Source: JALOLG01 sp963722415
GTDB lineage: Bacteria > Actinomycetota > Acidimicrobiia > Acidimicrobiales > Ilumatobacteraceae
Assembly (NCBI GenBank): GCA_963722415.1
Contig: CAVRNI010000049.1
Coordinates: 20,543 to 84,542 of the forward strand
Direction: 5' to 3'
Length of the DNA stretch: 64,000 bases
Below the pieces are notes generated by a model. It had not been told where the DNA came from. It searched no databases and worked only from the letters and a program-made list of their open reading frames with translations. Positions within the stretch are counted from its first letter, which is position 1; the number at the start of each line of letters is the position of its first letter. Positions 1-7,123 of this stretch are shown piece after piece. Made by a program: the position numbers and the translations under genes.

Positions 1-810
1 CCACCGCCCACGAGTGTCCGGACCACGTCGTCGAGCGATGGCGGCGCAGCTGTCCTTGAACCCGGCCAGGCGGCGGAACACGTCCGCCGCGGCATCGTGG
101 AATCCGGAAGGGAGTCCGGCGTCGCGGAACGTCGCTGCGATCTCGTCCATCTCGCCGGCGAAACGCCAGGCCTTCGGCGTGCTGCCGTGCGCGGCACGAG
201 TCGCACGCTGCAAGAGGTCCGGTTGTGAGATGCCCCATTCGTCGATGAGATCGCCGTCGACGCCCTCGACGGTCGCGACCCCGAGCACCGCGAGCAACAG
301 CGCCGCGGTGCCCTTCGTCCACGCCGCGTAACACATCTTGAGGGCCGACGCGGCGCCTGGCTCGGCGCCGATGACGCGCGCGTCGAGCACTGATCCCTCC
401 CAACGGCCGGCGACATCGGCCGCGCGCGCCCCGGACAGGTACAGACGCGTGGTGCCAGGTGCAACCGCCGGCGGCCCCACGATGCCGCCGTCGACCGCGT
501 CGTCGAACATCGATGCAACGCGCTTGGCGGTGGCCGGTGATGTGGCGTTGGCGTCGACGTAGACGCCGGTGAAGCCGAGCTCGGCAACCTGGCGTGCCTG
601 GTCGAGCGCGGCCTCGGGCGGGCACACCGACACGATCGTGTCGGCGATGTCGACCAACGAGCGGACGGTGACGACGTCCTCGATGCCGGCCGCCTCGGCG
701 CGGCTGACCGTCGCTTCCGAACGCTGCTCGCTCGCCCAGATGCGTCGCCCGGCGCAGGCGGCCGCCACCGACGATCCCATCTCACCCGGATGAAGGAAGC
801 CTGTGATCAT
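1..810 (-). CDS. NAD(P)-binding 6-phosphogluconate dehydrogenase-like protein with DUF1932-type C-terminus (partial)
   Basis: The gene reads leftwards from an ATG at 810 and runs off the window edge. The product opens with a Rossmann glycine-rich segment (GFLHPGEMGSSVAAA, residues 4-18), as in beta-hydroxyacid dehydrogenases that use NAD(P). The later part resembles the DUF1932 domain of that superfamily (SALKMCYAAWTKG, then WRFAGEMDEIA). The start lies 11 bases after the stop of the hydrolase at 822, so the two are probably co-transcribed. Near base 48 one extra base seems present: the literal frame turns into an arginine-rich tail, while dropping one base gives a plausible end (PPSLDDVVRTLVGG). 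The substrate cannot be told. It could act on a hydroxy acid from the ring-cleavage pathway encoded upstream on the same strand, which is inference from position only. Confidence 0.75.
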   Translation of the reverse strand, partial: MITGFLHPGEMGSSVAAACAGRRIWASEQRSEATVSRAEAAGIEDVVTVRSLVDIADTIVSVCPPEAALDQARQVAELGFTGVYVDANATSPATAKRVASMFDDAVDGGIVGPPAVAPGTTRLYLSGARAADVAGRWEGSVLDARVIGAEPGAASALKMCYAAWTKGTAALLLAVLGVATVEGVDGDLIDEWGISQPDLLQRATRAAHGSTPKAWRFAGEMDEIAATFRDAGLPSGFHDAAADVFRRLAGFKDSCAAIARRRGPDTRGRW

Positions 811-821
811 GCTGCCAACGG

Positions 822-1694
822 TCAGCGCTGAGTGACGCGGGCGAGCCAGGCGACGAGGTCGGCCGTGATCTCGTCGCGGTTCGTCTCGTTGAACACCTCG
901 TGACGCGCCTCGGGGTACAACGCGACGGTCACATCCTTCACGCCGGCCTCGCGGTAGCGGTCGGCGACGAGCTCGATGAGCGCTCCGCCACCGGCGAGCG
1001 GATCGGCGTCGCCTGACAGCAGGTAGATCGGCAGCTCCGGCCGGATGCCTGCGAGGCGCGCCGGGTCGCCGGTATCGGCAAGGCCGTCGAGCATGCTGGC
1101 TGTCGCTTGCGGGTTCAGGCCGAAGCCGCACGCCGCGTCGGCGACGTAGGCATCGACCTCGTCAGGGTCGCGGCTCAACCAGTCGTACTCGGTGCGCGCC
1201 GGTTCGAACGCCGCGTTGAACGCGCTGAGGTCGACCTCTTTCGTCGGGTCGATGCCGGGTGCGACGACGTCGATCGCGGTCGTGCCCGACAGCACCGCAC
1301 CGTCGACGTCGCCGCTGTGATCCAGGAGATATCCCTGGACGGCGAACGAGCCCATGCTGTGCCCCACCAGGACGAGCGGGACGTCAGGGTGCTCCTGGCG
1401 AGCAATGGCTCCGAGTTCGCCGAGATCGCTCACCAGGCCGGACCAACCCCCGGGGCCGAGATCCCCGTGGCGATCAGCCGATCCCGCAGTCGCGCCGTGA
1501 CCGCGGTGGTCGTTGGCGTACACGACGTACCCGGCGTCGGTGAGGGCTTCGGCCAGTCGACGGTACCGACCGGCATGCTCGCCCATGCCGTGCGCGATCT
1601 GCACGACCGCTCGCGGCGGCTGGTCACCCGTCCAGCGGTAGACCGCGATGTCCGAGCCGTCGGCCGCCGCAAATGAGAAAGTCGTCTCGTCCAT
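822..1694 (-). CDS. Monoacylglycerol lipase-like alpha/beta hydrolase (Hydrolase_4 / S33 family)
   Basis: This is a predicted serine hydrolase of about 290 residues. It has the oxyanion-hole segment HGMGEHAGRY near residue 35, characteristic of monoacylglycerol lipase and lysophospholipase relatives. The nucleophile elbow GHSMGS lies near residue 110, a late acid in the LLSGDADPL segment, and the histidine in YPEARHEVFNE. The ATG at 1694 is preferred over an upstream in-frame start at 1724 because MDETTFSF begins the conserved domain. No signal peptide is visible, so it is probably cytoplasmic. It sits 11 bases upstream of the dehydrogenase at 810. It probably cleaves a glycerol or carboxylic ester, but the true substrate is unknown. 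Confidence 0.85.
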   Translation of the reverse strand: MDETTFSFAAADGSDIAVYRWTGDQPPRAVVQIAHGMGEHAGRYRRLAEALTDAGYVVYANDHRGHGATAGSADRHGDLGPGGWSGLVSDLGELGAIARQEHPDVPLVLVGHSMGSFAVQGYLLDHSGDVDGAVLSGTTAIDVVAPGIDPTKEVDLSAFNAAFEPARTEYDWLSRDPDEVDAYVADAACGFGLNPQATASMLDGLADTGDPARLAGIRPELPIYLLSGDADPLAGGGALIELVADRYREAGVKDVTVALYPEARHEVFNETNRDEITADLVAWLARVTQR

Positions 1695-1739
1695 GACCGC
1701 GATGATCCCAGAACGCGGCACCACTCGCGCAAGGCATCG

Positions 1740-2309
1740 CTATGGCAGTTGCCAGAACTGATCGGTGAGTCCGACCGCGGTCAGGATGGCCTGGTTCTGC
1801 TCGCGGGTGCGCGGCCGCCATTCGGGCTCGAGCCGGTCGCCCCACCATGCATGGGCGAGATCGTTCAGCTGCGCGACGGGCAGCGTGGCGCCGGGAGCTC
1901 GACCGTCGAGCCAGCGAGACACGTGCGCTTCCGACCGGAAGAGGTTCATCGTGCTTCAGGTGAACGCGATGTCGTCCCACCATGCGCTGGCCGGCACGAG
2001 GCAGTGGAACAGCAGCGCCGGGCCGTCGGGCTGTCGATCACGGACCGCACAGGCCAGCGGGTCACCGCAGTCCGCACAGGCGGTCTCGATCCGACCGTCG
2101 GTGTGGAGGCAGGCGCAGATTCCGAAAGCATCCCAGGCGCAGTTCGCGTACCACGATCGTCCAGCCGCGTGGACACGGAACGCGGTCGGCACGGCGGAGA
2201 ACGGGTTGGCCATGCGGATCTCGCCGGTCGAGGCGTCCAACACGATGGCGTGGCTGTCGTGCAGACGTTGCCACGTCGTGTGGATCTCACCGACCTCGAC
2301 GCCGACCAT
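1740..2309 (-). CDS. Alkylmercury lyase (MerB)-like protein, candidate selenoprotein read through an in-frame TGA
   Basis: Two adjacent same-frame open segments (2309-1959 and 1955-1740) are separated only by one TGA at 1958-1956. Together they match the MerB fold family: N-terminal ANPFSAVPTAFRV, then NCAWDAFGI with Cys57 and Asp60, then WWDDIAFT-TGA-STMNLFRSEAHV at codon 118. E. coli MerB uses Cys96, Asp99 and Cys159, with the C-x-x-D spacing and a second Cys about 63 residues later. Here the spacing from Cys57 to the TGA is 61, so the TGA occupies the second catalytic cysteine. A GGTC-loop hairpin follows (separate entry). The N-terminal winged-helix part seems to continue upstream of the ATG (AIRNLTYQQFVERGRAPTS), but no ATG, GTG or TTG lies there before a stop, so the true start is unsure. 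A plain TGC-to-TGA error is the alternative. Confidence 0.65.
1919..1958 (-). promoter_or_regulatory. Candidate bacterial SECIS element after the in-frame TGA
   Basis: On the minus strand the TGA is followed at +15 to +28 by a perfect 5-bp hairpin CTTCC-GGTC-GGAAG (plus-strand 1941-1928). A second pairing GCACG/CGTGT (+2 to +6 with +33 to +37) can close a lower stem. Bacterial SECIS elements lie directly downstream of the UGA and carry a GGU-type apical loop that SelB binds. Loop type and distance both fit. The match is by eye only. Confidence 0.5.
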
Positions 2310-2402
2310 GGCAGCGATCTCGGCGCTGGTCGGAGCTCGACCCCGCTCGACGAACTGCTGGTAGGTCAGATTGCGGATCGCCAGGTCGGCCGAACGTTCG
2401 TG

Positions 2403-2489
2403 CCGTCAGGCCGCAATCTGGTACGTCCGTCAGGCCGTCACGGCTGCCGCGAGCTGGACCGTCGGCCGTCAGGCCGCGATCTGGTACGT
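2403..2489. repeat. Partial duplication of the ligB stop region
   Basis: A 24-base segment covering the last codons and stop of ligB (2466-2489) recurs at 2403-2426 with one mismatch. The core CCGTCAGGCC occurs a third time at 2427. Each copy supplies an in-frame TGA ahead of the MerB-like gene. It looks like a short local duplication at the gene boundary. Confidence 0.6.
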
Positions 2490-3296
2490 GGCGACGGTGC
2501 ATCCGACGGCGAAGATCGGGATCGGCGCGTAGAAGTGCACCGTCCCCTTGGCGCCCGACGCCGCCGCGCTCACCGCGAGGAACGTGCGGATCTCGAAGCC
2601 CCCCTGACCGGCGTCGGCGTAGACGGTGAGGTCGTCGTAGGAGAGGAGCGCCTCACGGTCGTTGCGCACCCATCGGTCGAGGAACTCGCGGTCCCACGCT
2701 TCGTTGATCTTGCCCGAGTCGGGCGTGGCCGGCCAGTGCGATATCCCGCCGGTGCCGATCATCGCGATCCGCTCGGGAAGCGCGTCGATGGCCGCCCGCA
2801 TCGACTCGCCGAACGTCCACGCCCGGTGGAGCGGGGCGAGCGGCGGACCCTGGCAGTTGATGTTGACCGGGATCACCGGAACGTCGTACCGCGGCGTGAG
2901 GAAGCTCAGCGGCAGGATGATCCCGTGGTCGAAGCGCCACTCCTCGGCGTATGACACGTCGGAGCCGTTCATCACGCCGGTGATGAACCGGTGCGACAGA
3001 TCGCGGTTGCCGGGGACCCGCACCTTGTCGATCCTCAGCCAGTCGGGATCCTCGATCGGACCGTCGTAGGAGTCGGCCATGCCGATCGCGAACGACGGCA
3101 TGTTGTTCATGAAGAAGTTGGCGAAGTGCTCGGCGGCGACGACGACGATGGCATCGGGGCGGGTCGCCTCGAGCTCGGTTCGCATCTCGTCGAACGCGAC
3201 GTAGAGACCTTCGCGCAAGGTCGGATCGGCCTGCTCGAACCGGCTCCGGATACCCGGTGCATGGCTGCAGACACCCGCGAACACGAGTGGCATCAT
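2469..3296 (-). CDS. ligB: Extradiol ring-cleavage dioxygenase, LigB-type catalytic subunit
   Basis: The protein has 275 residues and belongs to the class III extradiol dioxygenases (protocatechuate 4,5-dioxygenase beta / gallate dioxygenase superfamily). It begins AGVCSHAPGI, with a His that would be an Fe(II) ligand, and has AAEHFANFFMNNMPSFAIG near residue 55 and GTGGISHWPATP near residue 182. These enzymes open catechol-type rings next to the hydroxyl pair. The ATG overlaps the stop of the LigA-like gene by 4 bases (ATGA), showing translational coupling of the two subunits. The C-terminal codons are partly duplicated just downstream. The substrate could be protocatechuate, gallate or a relative and is not decided by sequence alone. 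Confidence 0.85.
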   Translation of the reverse strand: MMPLVFAGVCSHAPGIRSRFEQADPTLREGLYVAFDEMRTELEATRPDAIVVVAAEHFANFFMNNMPSFAIGMADSYDGPIEDPDWLRIDKVRVPGNRDLSHRFITGVMNGSDVSYAEEWRFDHGIILPLSFLTPRYDVPVIPVNINCQGPPLAPLHRAWTFGESMRAAIDALPERIAMIGTGGISHWPATPDSGKINEAWDREFLDRWVRNDREALLSYDDLTVYADAGQGGFEIRTFLAVSAAASGAKGTVHFYAPIPIFAVGCTVATYQIAA

Positions 3297-3673
3297 CGGC
3301 TCCCTTCGTCGCCAGAGGGTGGCGCGGCGCGGCCTTGCTGACCGAGCGCCGACGTGTGCGCATCGACACCCTCGTAGCCGGTCATCGCGTACACGCCCTC
3401 GCGAACCGGGCCATGGGTCGCGATGCCCTGCCGCATCAGCTCGAGGTAGTCGGGCCAGGCGATCTGGTGGAACGCCGCGAAGTGCATGAGGATCTGCCCG
3501 TTGACGCCCAGGTGGAACAGCAGGCCGATGTCGGGCGCGACGAGTGCCTGGATCTCCTCGTCGGTCAGGTCGTATCCGTCGAGCACCCCGACACGGTCGG
3601 CCAGGTACGCCTGTTGCGCCTTCTCGTCCCGGTTGAGTTCGTACAGGAACTTCTGCACGTAGTAGAGGCTCAT
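3293..3673 (-). CDS. ligA: Protocatechuate 4,5-dioxygenase alpha subunit-like protein (LigA)
   Basis: This 126-residue protein is all-helical in appearance and matches the LigA subunit family: YYVQKFLYELNRDEKAQQAY, LTDEEIQALVAPDIGLLFHL and GVNGQILMHFAAFHQIAW. In LigAB enzymes this subunit caps the active site of the catalytic LigB. Its 3' end overlaps the ligB start by 4 bases, which fits a two-subunit enzyme made in equal amounts. A gap of about 120 bases separates it from the hydrolase gene upstream and holds no gene. Confidence 0.85.
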   Translation of the reverse strand: MSLYYVQKFLYELNRDEKAQQAYLADRVGVLDGYDLTDEEIQALVAPDIGLLFHLGVNGQILMHFAAFHQIAWPDYLELMRQGIATHGPVREGVYAMTGYEGVDAHTSALGQQGRAAPPSGDEGSR

Positions 3674-3794
3674 GCCCTGCTCTCGGTGGTTACGTCACTC
3701 GTGGTCGTCGGGTGTCTCGCACCAAGCATTGCAGAGCCGGCGCGGCGGCGTCCGAAGGCGTGGACCTCGGTGGCGAACGATCGCTGGTCCACGT

Positions 3795-4511
3795 TCACGC
3801 GTCGAGGATGATCTCCGTCAACGCCTCCGGATGGCTGAACATCACCAGGTGTGGGGCCGGGAGCTCGAAGTATCGCCAGTCGGCGGCGGCTCGTGCAGCT
3901 GCTGCATACGTGGCGAACACGGTCGGCACGTTGGCGGTGCAGAACACATAGGTCTTGACCACATCGGGCAGCGCGCTCGTGATCGGTTCCTGGAGCGTCG
4001 CGTACGACTGCGGCATGATCCGCTCGAGGTACCACGCCACTGCATCCTCGCCTCCGAGTAGATCGGGATCGGGGTCGTAGCCGGTGTACGGCAACATGCC
4101 GCCATGCTCGTCGGCCAGCGCCTGCCGTTCGTCGCTCGCCCCTGTGTTGGCGGCGAGAGGAGCATGGGCATCGACGTAGACGATCGAACGGAGCCGATCG
4201 GCGATTCGGCTGGCGGCTTGGGTCGCCGGTCGGCCGCCGTAGCTGTGGGCGACGAGCGTGATGTTCACGGCATCGGCGGTTTCGATCGCACTCACGATGT
4301 CGTCGGCGTGGTCGCCGAGCGTGATGTGCGGGCCCGACTGGTGACGGCGTGCGCCATGACCGGTGAGCGACACGTTGATCACCGGTCGACCGGACGCCCG
4401 CAGCAACGGCAGCACGGGTGACCAACTCCACTCGCCGAGCCACGCCCCGTGCACCAGCACGATCGCCCGATCGCGTTCGGCGAGCGGCGGCGGCAGCAGC
4501 GGAGCCGTCAT
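3795..4511 (-). CDS. Alpha/beta hydrolase of the esterase / hydroxynitrile lyase-like family
   Basis: The predicted product of about 238 residues begins MTAPLLPPPLAERDRAIVLV. HGAWLGEWSW supplies the oxyanion region near residue 21, and HSYGGRP (nucleophile Ser) follows near residue 88. A late histidine lies in APHLVMFSHPEAL. The ATG at 4511 is chosen because it overlaps the preceding dehydrogenase stop as ATGA; an earlier in-frame ATG lies inside that gene. The family includes plant-type esterases and small C-C hydrolases. In this cluster it may hydrolyse a lactone or a ring-fission intermediate, which is inference from context. Confidence 0.8.
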   Translation of the reverse strand: MTAPLLPPPLAERDRAIVLVHGAWLGEWSWSPVLPLLRASGRPVINVSLTGHGARRHQSGPHITLGDHADDIVSAIETADAVNITLVAHSYGGRPATQAASRIADRLRSIVYVDAHAPLAANTGASDERQALADEHGGMLPYTGYDPDPDLLGGEDAVAWYLERIMPQSYATLQEPITSALPDVVKTYVFCTANVPTVFATYAAAARAAADWRYFELPAPHLVMFSHPEALTEIILDA

Positions 4512-5365
4512 CGACCGGACACGAACTGCCAGATCTCCGTGAAGTCGCTGCCGGGCATCGCCGCGTCGGCCCGCTGCCACACGTCGGACACCGATTCGGC
4601 GACCGTCGAGGCGGTGCCGGTGCGGTTCAATGAGTCGAGGAACAGGCGCACGTCCTTGGCCATCAGGCGGGTGTGGAAGCCGGCGTCGTACGAGCCGGTC
4701 ACGATGCGGTTGGGGAACTTGTCGGCGGACGCCGAGTTGCGCCCGGTCGACACGTTGAGCACGTCGAGGATGACGCTCATGTCGAGCCCTTCGGCGACTC
4801 CGAATGCGATCGCCTCCGACGTGGCGGCCAACGCCGTCGCCGAGAGGTAGTTGTTCAACAGCTTCATCGCCTGGCCCTGCCCGGCGCGTGTCCCGACGTG
4901 GAACACGTTGCCGGAGATCGCCTCCAGGACCGGACGGTTCGCCTCGAGGACCTCGGCGGGTCCCGCGAACATCATCGAGATCGTGGCCGCCCGTGCACCT
5001 GCCACGCCGCCCGAGACCGGACCGTCGGTGTACGTGACGCCGAGCTCGGCGAGTCGTGCCGCGACCTCGCCGGCGACTTGCGGCCCGACCGTCGAGAGGT
5101 CGACGACGGTGGTGACACGGCGGTCGGCCATGTCGACGAGCTCGTCGACGATGGCGCGCGTGGCCGCGCCGTCGGGCACGCTGAGCAGCACCGTGTCGGC
5201 GCGAGCGAACACGTCGGTCAGGTTGGCTGCTGCGACGGCACCGTCCGGTAGGCGTTCCGCAGTGCCGGCCGCGTCGAAGGCGACGAGCTCGAACCCCGCT
5301 CTGGCGACGTTCGTCGCCATCGGCCGGCCCATGTTGCCGAGGCCGACGAACCCGACGACCTTCAT
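4508..5365 (-). CDS. 3-hydroxyisobutyrate dehydrogenase-family NAD(P)-dependent oxidoreductase
   Basis: The 285-residue protein starts MKVVGFVGLGNMGRPMATNV, the standard dinucleotide-binding motif of the beta-hydroxyacid dehydrogenases. It carries the family substrate loop DGPVSGGVAGA near residue 118 and the catalytic-lysine segment GQAMKLLNNYLSA near residue 167. The ATG overlaps the stop of the carboxymuconolactone decarboxylase gene by 4 bases, and its own stop overlaps the hydrolase start by 4 bases. It is therefore the middle of a tightly coupled operon. It would oxidise a hydroxy acid or reduce a semialdehyde. A role on the ring-cleavage product (a carboxymuconate semialdehyde-type compound) is plausible but unproven. 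Confidence 0.85.
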   Translation of the reverse strand: MKVVGFVGLGNMGRPMATNVARAGFELVAFDAAGTAERLPDGAVAAANLTDVFARADTVLLSVPDGAATRAIVDELVDMADRRVTTVVDLSTVGPQVAGEVAARLAELGVTYTDGPVSGGVAGARAATISMMFAGPAEVLEANRPVLEAISGNVFHVGTRAGQGQAMKLLNNYLSATALAATSEAIAFGVAEGLDMSVILDVLNVSTGRNSASADKFPNRIVTGSYDAGFHTRLMAKDVRLFLDSLNRTGTASTVAESVSDVWQRADAAMPGSDFTEIWQFVSGR

Positions 5366-5763
5366 TGCCCGGGAGCTGGGTCGGGGGTGATGCCCTCGGC
5401 GTCGAGGACCTGGCGGGCGAGCCGGAACGCCTCGACTCCGGCCGGGATGCCCGCGTACACCGCGATCTGCATCAACGTGTCGCGCAGCTCCTCGAGTGTG
5501 GCGCCGTTGTGGATCGCGCCCCGGAAGTGGGTCTTGAACTCCTCGCCGCGGTTCAGGGCGGCGAGCAGGCAGAGGTTGTTGAGGCTGCGCTGCTTGTCGG
5601 TGAGCACCGACCGGCCCCAGATCTCGCCCCAGCAGTACTCGGTGACGAGTTGCTGGAACTCGAGGTTGAACGAGTCGGCGTTGGCGAACGCTCGCGTCAC
5701 GTACTCCTCGCCGAGCACGCGCCCGCGTGCCTCCTTGCCGACGTCGAAACGCTCCTGGTCCAT
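5362..5763 (-). CDS. 4-carboxymuconolactone decarboxylase family protein
   Basis: The protein of about 133 residues matches the CMD family of small helical proteins: VLGEEYVTRAFANADSFN, YCWGEIWGRSVLTDKQRSL and EFKTHFRGAIHNGATLEEL. True PcaC decarboxylates 4-carboxymuconolactone; relatives act as AhpD-like peroxidase partners but need a CxxC pair, which is absent here. That favours the decarboxylase-like branch. It is the first gene of the minus-strand operon. An in-frame ATG also exists at 5775, but GGGAG abuts it directly, so the start at 5763 is preferred. The promoter must lie in the gap shared with the divergent gene at 5840. Confidence 0.85.
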   Translation of the reverse strand: MDQERFDVGKEARGRVLGEEYVTRAFANADSFNLEFQQLVTEYCWGEIWGRSVLTDKQRSLNNLCLLAALNRGEEFKTHFRGAIHNGATLEELRDTLMQIAVYAGIPAGVEAFRLARQVLDAEGITPDPAPGQ

Positions 5764-5839
5764 CGATGTCACCATCTCCCTTTCGTCTCGGCCGTCGCAT
5801 CGAGCCTGCCGGCTCGGTGGCCGTCGGTAGCTTAGGAAG

Positions 5840-6649
5840 GTGGGGAATCCGAACGCCCGTCCCGAGACCTACCGCGTGTACGCGGTCAAGTACGCCGAGC
5901 GCGAGGCACGACGCGCCGAGCACTTCCTCGGCGGCGACCCGCACGACGTCCCGATGCCGATGGACTACTTCGTGTGGGCGGTCGTCGGGCCGGACCGGAC
6001 GTGGGTGGTCGACACCGGTTTCGATGTCGGCGACGCCGAGCGCCGCGGCCGGCGCCTCGTGCGCTCGGCGACGGAGGCGCTCGCCACGATCGGTGTCGAC
6101 GCCGCCGTCGTCACCGACGTCGTGATCACCCACCTGCACTACGACCACATCGGTGGGTTCGCGCAGTTCCCGTCGGCACGGTTCCACCTCCAAGACCGCG
6201 AGATGGCGTACGCGACCGGTCGCCACATGACCCGCCCGGCGCTGAGCCACGCGTTCACGCCCGACCACGTGGCGGCGTTGGTGATGGAGGTCTTCGCCGG
6301 CCGTGTCGTGTTCCACGACGGCGACGTCGAGTTGGCGCCCGGGCTGTCGCTGCATCGGGTCGGTGGCCACACCGACGGGCTGCAGGTGGTGCGGGTGCAC
6401 ACCGAGGTCGGCTGGATCGTGCTCGCCTCCGACGCCACGCACTACTACGAGAACTTCACCGCCGAGCGGCCGTTCCCGATCGTGTTCGACGTCGGCGCGA
6501 TGCTCGAGGGCTACGCGACCCTGCGCCGCCTCGCCGATGCCCCCGAGCTCGTCGTGCCCGGCCACGATCCGCTCGTGTTCGAACGCTACGCGCCGGTCAC
6601 CCCCGACCTCGCCGGCATCGCCGTCCGCCTCGACACCCACCCCACGTAA
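5840..6649 (+). CDS. MBL-fold metallohydrolase, N-acyl homoserine lactonase-like
   Basis: The 269-residue protein has the zinc-binding motif THLHYDHIGG near residue 97. A further His lies in HRVGGHTDGLQ and an Asp in VLASDATHYY, with a last His in VVPGHDPL. This HxHxDH-type arrangement is typical of the AiiA/AttM-like lactonase branch of the metallo-beta-lactamase superfamily. The GTG start follows a good ribosome site (AGGAAGG). It is transcribed divergently from the ring-cleavage operon and could open a lactone in that pathway; quorum quenching is the other possibility. No signal peptide is seen. Confidence 0.85.
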   Translation: MGNPNARPETYRVYAVKYAEREARRAEHFLGGDPHDVPMPMDYFVWAVVGPDRTWVVDTGFDVGDAERRGRRLVRSATEALATIGVDAAVVTDVVITHLHYDHIGGFAQFPSARFHLQDREMAYATGRHMTRPALSHAFTPDHVAALVMEVFAGRVVFHDGDVELAPGLSLHRVGGHTDGLQVVRVHTEVGWIVLASDATHYYENFTAERPFPIVFDVGAMLEGYATLRRLADAPELVVPGHDPLVFERYAPVTPDLAGIAVRLDTHPT

Positions 6650-6682
6650 CCGACCCCGGTCCCCGCCCCGCCGCGCCCACAA

Positions 6683-6832
6683 TCGGACAGTCCGAATTCG
6701 TGCACCGACGTCGGCGCGTCAATTCGTTCTGTCCGAAAAGGTGCACCGACCCGCGGCCGCATCGCACGGCGCGGCTTGTCGGACTGTCCGATTTGGTGCA
6801 CCGACGTCGGCGCGTCAATTCGTTCTGTCCGA
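6683..6832. repeat. Two direct copies of a 54-bp inverted-repeat element
   Basis: Copies at 6683-6736 and 6779-6832 share nearly the whole 54 bases. Each begins TCGGACAG or TCGGACTG and ends CTGTCCGA, so the ends pair. The internal stretch GTGCACCGACGTCGGCGCG is the same in both. Each is followed by a GTGCACCG tail. They sit in a 474-base gap (6650-7123) without a gene. They could be a REP-like or MITE-like repeat, or folded ends of transcripts. Confidence 0.75.
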
Positions 6833-6887
6833 GAAAGTGCACCGCGGTCGGGATCGACGGGCGGAGACTCGGGGTGGGACGCGTTGG

Positions 6888-6996
6888 GGTCCGTGAGGTG
6901 GATCCCGATAGCTGGGCACATGCTTGGATCAGGAGCCACGTTTCCGCACCGTGCGGGCCCGGTCGTGGTCTGGATCCCGTGTTCACCTCACGGACC
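6888..6996. repeat. Nested inverted repeat of about 109 bp
   Basis: GGTCCGTGAGGTG at 6888-6900 pairs perfectly with CACCTCACGGACC at 6984-6996, and GGATCCC occurs just inside both arms. The rest of the 6650-7123 gap shows no open frame I can support. Confidence 0.6.
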
Positions 6997-7123
6997 GAGT
7001 TCATCTTCGCGCCCGGCCACCGGCCCGTAAAGGGTCTGAGGTCCCTAGTACGTTGCGACACGATCGATCCTGATCACCTGTCAGGCGCTTCGAGCGCGTC
7101 GGGGATCCGCGAGAGGAGTCAGC

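Noticed and set aside
1749..2954. Plus-strand open frame of about 400 codons over the MerB-like and ligB genes
   Set aside because: Composition is Arg/Gly/Asp-rich and unlike any family. It mirrors real minus-strand genes and exists because of high GC.
5362..5763. AhpD-type alkylhydroperoxidase
   Set aside because: The CxxC pair needed for that activity is absent, so the carboxymuconolactone decarboxylase-like call is better.
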